A stretch of DNA of 64,000 nt from Cunninghamia lanceolata (taxonomy: Eukaryota > Streptophyta > Pinopsida > Cupressales > Cupressaceae). Position 1 is the first letter of the stretch. Every line of letters starts with the position of its first letter. The notes below the pieces were generated by a model. The model saw only the letters and a list, made by a program, of their open reading frames with translations. It was not told where the DNA came from and made no database searches. Of this stretch, positions 56,687-64,000 are shown piece by piece. The position numbers were made by a program, and so were the translations under genes. Location: NCBI GenBank assembly GCA_027924645.1, contig BSBN01000233.1, positions 11,116,501-11,180,500 on the forward strand, in the 5' to 3' direction.

Positions 56687-58460
56687 CTTGATTCAATGAG
56701 ATATTTCCTAGTGGACAATTCTTGTCTATCAACTCAGGATGTCTCACACGTAGTTTTGGTCTTGTTGATATTGTATTAACATTAAGTTTAGGATGGAGAG
56801 AGGCTTTGGTGGGCTTTAAAGAATGGTATCCAATACCGGTCTTGTAGTTAATTCTAGCAACTTGTAGAGTTACTCTGATTCCTTGTTGATTTACCCTACA
56901 ACCATTACCTACATAGTCATAGTTGCTATAAAGGATTTTAAATCCTTGACCATAGAGGGATGTCATTTCTTTAGAAGATGGTGAAGCCTCATAGGTCTCA
57001 TAATTTATAGTATAAGTAAGGGTATTGTCTTTGTTTTCTAACAAAAAGACTTTGGGTTTCGTAGGTTTTTCCAAAGATTACTTAGATGAGATTGATGTGA
57101 CTTTTGATGTGTTAGAGTTATTAAGTTTTTATTCCTCTGTAAAGGAGGGAGTAAAATCTAATGAACCCCAATCATCACTAAAAAGTGCATTCAATGGTTT
57201 AGAGTCATGTAAAATACTATCTATGGCAAGAGGTATTGATGAATCAACTTGTAAGTTGTTTAGACTCGTATGATTGTTGACTTGTTTTTGCATTTTGATT
57301 TGTAAACAACTCTTTGGTTCAAGATAAGCTTGAACAATGTAGAGCTTGTTTTGATAAATAAACTTTATTGATCAATGAAGGGTAGATGGAACTGCCCCAT
57401 GGCATGGATCCATAGTCTACTGAGAATCATATTATATGAAATTGATCTAGGCATGACATGAATAAGGGTAGATAAAGTGACAGGTCCAACCACTACTGGT
57501 AAAGTTATAGTACCCAAGGATTGTCTACCAACATTATTAAAGCCATGGATGCTAATCCTATCTAGTTTGATTAAAGATGTGTCGATCTTGATTTTGTGTA
57601 GTAAGTCCATGCCACAAACATTAAGAGCTGATCCATTGTCAATCATAATTTGCTTTATCAACTTTTTATCTATTGTTGCAAATATTATGAGCGGATCGTA
57701 TTCATCTTTTCCTGATGGTATTTCATGTTGTTGAAATAGAATATTCATTTGTCACATGCATACAATCTAACTGAGTTACTACATCATTCAGCTTAATAGA
57801 AGGTGGTACAATCACCTTTTTTAAAGCTTCTTGGAGCATTATGTGGTATATAGGTGATGTTTGTATTAAATCCCAAAGAGAGATCTTATCTGGAGTAGTG
57901 CAAAGCTTCTCAACAAGATCATATTATTGACCATTTTTATGAGTAAGATGAGGTGGTGGAGGGAGAATAGGTTGAGAACATGGAAGAGAAACAGGCACAT
58001 GTGATGCTTGCTTACCTTTCTTGTTATTATGGGTGTTGTATATGTGAGAAATAATGGGATGCTATGACACATTTTGAACACCTTGACTTCTTGGAGTGAT
58101 TTGTCTTGCATAGTTTAGAATGTAATCTGGGGGTCTAGGTGGTTTTCGATCACCTTGAACCGTAATCACAAGTTTTAAACAAGAAGGTGCATTAGGTGTG
58201 CTTTGCACAATCATGTTAGGAACATTGCCACATTTATCTAGTAACCCCTTAGTGGGTGGAAGAAACCTATTAAAGGTAATGGAATTCACATTGCTTTGAT
58301 CTTGATTGTTGATGGTTTGATCTTTAGTGATGTCCCATGGAATAGATCTTGTAACCAAAGGAGTGCTACCCAAAATCTTCACATCCTTAGAGATATCCAA
58401 GGTAGTTAAACATTCAATCAAAGGAGGGAGATCAATGGTTTCAACTTTTGAGAGATCCAT
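56687..58460 (-). pseudogene. pro: Gag-pro region of element E: aspartic protease and G-patch-like domain
   Basis: Minus strand from M-D-L-S-K-V (58460). After a linker with K-I-S-L-W-D-L-I-Q-T-S-P (about 57890), the retroviral-type protease lies at 57748-57365: active site I-D-N-G-S-A-L-N-V, then I-H-G-F-N, L-G-T-I-T-L-P-V, and the flap/end region S-Y-N-M-I-L-S-R-L-W-I-H-A-M-G. This is the pattern of Tat/Ogre Ty3/gypsy proteases. It is followed (57074-56700) by a Gly-rich segment with G-N-G-C-R-V-N-Q-Q-G-I and T-G-I-G-Y-H, as in the G-patch-like part of such polyproteins. The frame reaches a splice-donor-like CAA|GTAAGT at 56687. Two or more stops and frameshifts. RT is absent. Confidence 0.75.
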
Positions 58461-58604
58461 ATAATTGAATTAACTACCCATGGAGGATCCTTTTTAGAGG
58501 AGGCTCTTTATTTTCTAATGCTTTCTCTTTCAAAGGGATGGTATTGGAATGAAGAGAGGGTAGAGTTATGTTAAGGAATGTAATAATGATTTCATCTTCT
58601 TGTG

Positions 58605-59430
58605 TGATGTAAGAGAATCCCTAGTTTAAGAGCAATCTTGCATCAACCAAAAAATTTGCATTTCAATTTATTTCTTTTCATTTCCCAGTCCAATTTAGTC
58701 AGCAGTAATTTTTGTATTTTTGGTCTACATATCGTAGTTGTATTTCAGATCTTGCAAAGTTGGACTTAGCATCTATACATGTTCATCTACAACATATCCA
58801 AATCTCAGAGGATTTGGATCAAGTACTAGAAAGATGTCACTGTCAGAAGATCGACTGTTTTCTCAGAACAGAGCATCCTGACACTCTCAGATAATCAATT
58901 GAAGGAGAAGACCTGTGGAGCATTTCACAATCTTCAAAGCCTAGAGACACATCATTCAATGTTGTTTGGTTCATGGCTGACCTTCCCCAAGATCTGTACA
59001 TCATCCCATCCATTTGTGAAGGTGATCTACATGATTAGGGCTGACTTATCTATGTATACATGTTACAACTCTTCATTGGAGTTTGTGATCTTCCTTGGCC
59101 AATGCAGAGGAATCTTATATTCTGGAGATGATATATATTGATGTAATAGATGCCTAGGAAAGTAGTTGCTATTGATTCATAATTCATAGTTTATATTTTG
59201 CATGAAGGAACTTCAAAGCTATATCTTGAGTATATTCCAATATTCTAGAATCAGACCTATGAGCCCTAATTGTAAGCCCACATGTTGCTAGCTGACTTGT
59301 ATTTGAATTCTATGATATACTAAATGACTAGATTTGCATTTACTTTATATCTTTGAGTTGTTTCCGTTGTGTTTACTCTAGCTGCATGGTCTAGACTATT
59401 CATTCTATGAACCCTCCTACCGTGACTGCA
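58605..59430 (+). repeat. 5' LTR of element F (Ty3/gypsy)
   Basis: The right end is firm: ...GTGACTGCA at 59430 followed by a primer-binding site. The left end, TGATGTAAGAG at about 58605, is inferred from where homology to element E's coding strand stops and from a TG start; it could lie a few bases either side. Confidence 0.65.
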
Positions 59431-59435
59431 CCAAG

Positions 59436-59447
59436 TGGTATCAAAGC
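59436..59447 (+). other. Primer-binding site of element F
   Basis: TGGTATCAAAGC, one mismatch to the initiator-Met tRNA complement, five bases after the LTR. Confidence 0.85.
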
Positions 59448-59634
59448 AAAAGTTCAAATCTTTGGGAGAAAATTGAGTGAAGTTGGAGAAGGAATTCCAT
59501 AAGATCTTGTTGTGGATAGATCATCAAATCTGAGGAAGGTTACTTGTGTTACAACTAATTGCCAATTGTGAGGCAGTTGTCACCTTGTAGCATGATCACC
59601 GAATTGAGGTAGTTTGCACTTGATCCTAGGAAAA

Positions 59635-60043
59635 ATGCCGGTGAGGAGAGTCCTTGCTATGGGAACAATGGTTGGTAGAATGGATGAGATGATGGAAATG
59701 ATGAAAATGATGAGAATGCAATTGGATGCTGTCGAGGAAGATAGGCGAAGAGGATTGACACCTAGACCTAATGTTGAAAGTGGTGATGAAGAGGAATTTC
59801 AATTTGTTGAAGAAATTGGAGAAAACCCTAGGAGGTGATGAAGAAGAAGAATCTGATCAAGTTAAGATGTTGCGAGCTAAATTTAGAAGATTGGGAAAAG
59901 ACCTAGAGTTGATGTACCAAACTATACTGGCAATTTGAACCTTGAAGAGTTGATTAACTAGATAAATGACATGGAAGAATAATTTGAATATGAAGAAGTT
60001 GAAAATTTGGAGAAGGTGAAATTTGCAAAGACAAAGTTGAAAG
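59635..60043 (+). pseudogene. gag: Gag of element F (chromovirus-like), broken and interrupted
   Basis: ATG at 59635 (M-P-V-R-R-V-L-A-M-G). A Met-rich helix (E-M-M-E-M-M-K-M-M-R-M) is followed by an acidic stretch; after TGA at 59836 and frame changes comes V-D-V-P-N-Y-T-G-N-L-N-L-E-E-L-I, F-E-Y-E-E-V-E-N-L-E-K-V-K-F-A-K-T-K-L-K. That is the classical gag opening (P-x-F-x-G-x-L-x-P-E-E-F, then V-K-x-A-x-x-K-L). Stops stand where Asp/Trp and Tyr are usual. The gene is cut at 60043 by element I. Confidence 0.8.
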
Positions 60044-61420
60044 TGTTAGATTCAAGATAAACAACTGAGAGGGGGGTGAATCAGTTGTCCCAAAACTTTC
60101 TTCCTATTAATCACTTAAATCCTTTTTGTAATTCAGCAGCATAATAATAAATCAATCATGGAAACATAATGCAACAATTCAAGAGAAGAAACACATTAAC
60201 ACATATGACACCAAGATTTTAACATGGAAAACCTGGTTAAGGGAAAAACCATGGGGTGACTAACCCAAGATTGTATTCTCTATTAAAAGAATAAGAAGAA
60301 CAAAATGGCACATGTCAATTAGGACTCACTACCCAAGCACACTTCTCACAAGAGGTCCACTATCTACAGGAGACACACTGTCTACAGAATGATAAATATT
60401 ACATACTTGAACTAAAGAATAGCATCTTCACTATGCTTGAGTCAGTTCCATTTAAGCCTAATACTTCTACTTTGCCTTTTTCTTCTCTGCTCTCTACCAC
60501 ACTCTCATCTCTGCCAAGATGCTTTTGAAATGACTTCACAACCTCTTATTTATACAAGAGATTTGACTTTGGAATAATCATCCAAGTCGGCATACATTAT
60601 AGAGAAAATACATAAATACAACATGACTAATTACAAAAAGACTTCATGTGGATCAACACATTGTCAGCTACACCGATCTAGGACTTCAATCTTCCTTTAG
60701 GAACACGCCATGCTTCATAGAACATCTTCAAGATCATTTGCAGGATGTGTAACTCATCTAGTCGACTAGACTTAGGAAGAACATCATCATCCAGAAGTAA
60801 TTCTTCAATTACAAGCTCAATCTTCAATGTGGACCACCAACATGCTTAGACACAATCCAAAGACCTCCACAAGCTTTCCTGAATCACCATGAACATCCAC
60901 ACTACTTCTGCTTACTGAAATCTTTGTCTCCTTCATCCAGAACCTCAAGAACATAGTCTTTCATCACTGTCATAGTGGAAGAGATGCTTGCGGACCTCCA
61001 AACCACGAACCAATTGAGTTGTTAGTTCACATTGACTTCCTAAACACTCCACCAAATCCGCAGAATAGGATATGGCATTTTTGGATCTCACTGAACCTAT
61101 CTGTGTCACTCTATCACCTCTAAACATTTGCCAAAATGGGTTTTACTCAAGTGGCCATAACTTCTTCAAATCTTCATGTGGACCTCTCAGATCTTTACTA
61201 GATCATCTTAAGACTTATATCTACAAACCCTTTGCTGTGCAACCTCTGGTCTTCATCTTAGTTGGGATCTTTACCTCATTGCCTTCACTGTTCTTCTTTG
61301 TTCCTGATAGGACTAATTTTCTCAATATCCTCATCATACAACTCATCCAATCCTTATCATCAATGTAACAGTGGTATGTTGACATCAATGACAACACCGG
61401 TTAGGCCCATACTTGCAACA
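60044..61420 (-). repeat. 3' LTR of element I
   Basis: 1377 bp; plus strand starts TGTTAGATTC and ends TTGCAACA. Minus-strand TATAAATA at 60554-60547. Stem AACAACTGA/TCAGTTGTC at 60060-60089. Confidence 0.88.
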
Positions 61421-61433
61421 ATCTCCCCCTTTG
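61421..61433 (-). other. Polypurine tract of element I
   Basis: CAAAGGGGGAGAT on the minus strand beside the LTR; a second CAAAGGGGGAGAG lies near 61600. Confidence 0.8.
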
Positions 61434-61749
61434 TAATTGATGGTAGCATATGATGTGAAAAACTATTTTAACCATCAAGACAAGAACTTCTCACTAACTG
61501 GCATAACTCCCCTTATCAACAACAACCATTCACATGTCTTCTCTTCCTTTACTACTCCCTCTTTGATCAGCAACCACTTTTGTTTTTGACATGTCTTCTC
61601 TCCCCCTTTGACATCAATAGCAAAGGGCACATACTTTCATCACTTCAGAATCATACCAACTACTCCTCTTGAGTGGCAGCTTCCCATCATCAATCCAGAC
61701 CATAAGATATGGCTGTGAGATCCACTAGACTGATGTACATCAGTGCACC

Positions 61750-64000
61750 TTAATTCAGAACTGGATGGGTAATAACCCCTAACTTCTCCTTGAGATACTC
61801 AAAAGAGTCCTTAGGTAGAGGTTTAGTAAAAATATCTACAATTTGATCCTTGGAGGGCACAAACTCCAATTTGACTTCATTCTTGTTCACCTGCTCTCTC
61901 AAAAAATGAAACTTGATGGATATATGTTTTGTCTTTGAATGCAACATTGGATTTTTTGTTATATTTATTGCACTTGAATTATTATAGAAGATTGTGATAT
62001 GTTCCTCATATTCCACTCTGATGTCTCTTAACATTTGTTTCATCCACAAAACTTGAGTGCAACTACCTACTGCTGCAATATATTTTACTTTTGTAGTGGA
62101 CAAAGATATTGCCTCTTGTTTCTTGTTCAGGAAAGAAACCAATCTTTTCCCCAAAAAGAATACTCCACCACTAGTACTCTTCCAGTCATCCACATCTCCT
62201 GCCCAATCCACATCTGTATATGCATGAAGTGAGAAATCATGATCTCTAGGATACCATAAACCATACTCAACTATCCCTTTTAGATATCTGAGAATCCTCT
62301 TGATTGCCATGACATGAGATTCTCTACGATCAGCTTGGAATCTAGCAACAAGACCAATAGCATTCATAATGTCAGGTCTAGTTTGAGTGAGATACAATAG
62401 TCTTCCAATCATTGACTTGTACTTTTTCTAATCAGCCTTAGGAGAGTCATCATCTTTTCTCAATTTACATCCGATTGCCATGGGAGTACTCATTGGTTTT
62501 GAGTCTTCCATCCCAAATTTCTTCAACAATTCTTTCATATATTTGGTTTATGAAATGAAGATTCATTTCTTTGTTTGAATGATTTGCAAACCCAAGAAGA
62601 AATTCATTTCCCCAAACATGGACATCTCAAATTCACTTTTCATTTGATTTGCAAAAAGTTTTGCACATACTATCTCTACCTCCAAAAATGATATCATCAA
62701 CAAACACTTCAACAATTAAGATGTTTTCATGATCAATTTTGAAGTACAAGTTACTGTCAGTAGTACCTTTGTTGAAACCAATCTTCAAAAGATGCTTATC
62801 CAATCTTTCATACCAGGCTCTTGGGGCTTGTTTGAGTCCATACAGTGCTTTCTTCAACTTGCAGACCATATCACCATGATCAGACAATTAAAATCCACCC
62901 GGTTGCTCAATGTATACTTCTTCCAAGTCACCATTCAGGAAGGCAGACTTGACATCCATCTAATATACCTTGAAATCCTTGAAGGCAACAAAGGAAATAA
63001 ATAATGTGACTACTTCAATTCTTGCCACTGGAGCAAAAGTTTCTTCAAAATCAACTCCTACTTGAAAGTAACCCCTATAGACCAATTTGGCTTTGTTTCT
63101 GACTACTTCACCATCTTCATTCAGTTTATTCTAGAAGACCCATTTGGTTCCAATCACATTCTTGTTTCTAGGTCTAGGAACAAGATCCCAAGTGTGATTT
63201 TTCTTAATTTGCATTAGCTCTTCCTCCATTGCTTTAGTCCATCTTTCATCATTGCATGCTTCATTCACTGACTTTGGTTCAATCTTTGAAATTAGACAAT
63301 ACTCTTCTAAGTCTTAAGCAATCTTTCTTCTTGTTTGAACACCTTTGCTTTTATCACTTATGATCTAATCTTTAGAGTGATTTAATATTACATACCTGAG
63401 AATTTTGGGAATTTCTTGCACTTCTATTTCTTGAACAGGTTCATTTAAACTTATCTCTTCTTCCTAATTCACCAGATTAGTCTAGATCTAAATTTTAAAA
63501 GGGGCTTGGACTTCTTGGACCAGAACATCATTCTGATCATCTTCATCATATTCATAAAACCTTGAGGGTTTTTCAATACCTTCATCAACCTTCACATTTG
63601 TACTTTCTATAATCTTTCTCAATCTCTTGTTATAACACTGGTATGCTTTTCTTTGAGTAGAATAACCCAAGAATATTCCTTCATCACTTCTAGCATCAAA
63701 TTTGCCTAGATCTTCATCTCTTTTAATTTAACATTTGTTACCAAAGACTTTGAAAAACTTCATAGTGGGAGTGATGCCAAACCAGAGTTCATAAGGAGTC
63801 TCACTAGTATTGCTTCTGATTTGTACTTAATTAAGAGTATAGACAACAGTGCTTATAACTTCTCTCCAATAGATATGAGGAACATTTGTGTAAACACCTA
63901 AAAATGTCTTCTACCATCAAACTGACTCCTGACAACCCTAAACACACCAATTTCCCTTCTAACCAATTAATTAAATTTTTATTTAATTAATTACCCCTTT
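61750..64000 (-). pseudogene. pol: Copia pol of element I: end of integrase, RT, RNase H
   Basis: From the right edge on the minus strand: the integrase end with W-F-G-I-T-P and F-L-G-Y-S-T-Q-R-K-A-Y-Q-C-Y-N (63900-63640), an acidic linker, RT opening M-E-E-E-L-M-Q-I-K-K-N-H-T-W-D-L-V-P (about 63230), T-F-A-P-V-A-R, M-D-V-K-S-A-F-L-N-G (about 62960), [23 protein letters not shown] (62700-62680), and RNase H 62412-61750 with Y-T-D-V-D-W-A-G and F-T-K-P-L-P-K-D, ending in TAA at 61750. Several stops and frameshifts. It is about 600 bp longer between integrase and RT than the compound copia units. Confidence 0.9.

Larger units (their letters stand above)
53524..58600 (-). mobile_element. Element E: C/D family member with protease, 5' part cut off
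   Basis: Minus strand. 3' LTR 53524-54769, PPT 54785-54770, tail, donor-like site at 56687, protease region (58460-56700). Its 5' part is separated by insertion of element F near 58605 and lies outside the window. No RT or integrase lies between the protease region and the LTR. Confidence 0.75.
58605..60043 (+). mobile_element. Element F: Ty3/gypsy retrotransposon, 5' part
   Basis: Plus strand: LTR, primer-binding site, leader, start of gag, then interrupted by copia element I at 60044. It sits in element E. The rest lies beyond the right edge. Confidence 0.75.
60044..64000 (-). mobile_element. Element I: Ty1/copia, second subfamily, runs off the window
   Basis: Minus strand; 3' LTR 60044-61420, PPT, then RNase H, RT and the end of integrase up to the edge. 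Related to the compound copia (same PPT, same LTR stem motif), but the integrase-RT linker is present here. Left flank GAAAG (60039-60043) would be its target duplication; the other copy is outside. Confidence 0.88.

Noticed and set aside
1..64000. CRISPR arrays, bacterial operons and ribosome-binding sites
   Set aside because: The sequence is eukaryotic plant DNA; spaced repeats found here are LTR-internal or tandem repeats without CRISPR structure.

Overview
This is nuclear DNA of a seed plant. The size of the LTR retrotransposons, their age (stop codons, frameshifts, LTR pairs that differ at several per cent of sites) and the absence of any intact host gene fit a large gymnosperm-type genome, but the sequence does not fix the species. 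I see no credible cellular gene, no tRNA or rRNA gene and no CRISPR. Almost all recognisable content is nested, decayed retroelements.

Layout. 1-250: end fragment of a repeated coding family, called P here. 540-2110 and 2467-3790: motif-rich unclassified repeats, the second possibly a solo LTR. About 3800-11627 (minus): element C, a truncated LTR element with a Tat/Ogre-like gag; a short non-autonomous LTR element J (8006-10367, TSD TCATT) sits inside it. 11633-12905 and 25345-25740: two halves of an older gag gene (H), split by a 12.4-kb compound Ty1/copia element (12906-25344) made of three LTRs and two internal regions and flanked by the 5-bp duplication TAGAC. 25741-30900: AT-rich non-coding DNA with a GC-rich hairpin and microsatellites. 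31044-33452: second copy of family P. 33453-38640: degenerate minisatellite, RNase H remnant, SINE-like unit and promoter-like motifs. 39100-41100: unusual block dense in TGACGTCA and ATCATGAT palindromes. 42025-50154 (minus): element D, a complete gag-only LTR element, TSD CTAAC. 50328-51821: 3' LTR of a plus-strand relative (G). 51815-53260: third copy of family P. 53524 to about 58600 (minus): element E, same family, with protease but no RT seen. About 58605-60043 (plus): Ty3/gypsy element F (LTR, PBS, start of gag), itself interrupted by copia element I (60044 to the right edge, minus).

How they relate. C, D, E and G share LTR design, PPT and, for C/D/E, a conserved splice donor. In none of C, D, E and G did I find reverse transcriptase or integrase, so the family would need another element's enzymes. 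Insertion order is readable: H before the copia compound; C before J; D after the block holding G's PPT; E before F before I. The most interesting signals are the three-LTR compound with a deletion shared by both units, a 26-nt palindromic motif repeated three times in every LTR of the C/D/E/G family with compensatory base changes, a conserved candidate intron in that family, and the dense TGACGTCA block at 39.8-40.1 kb.
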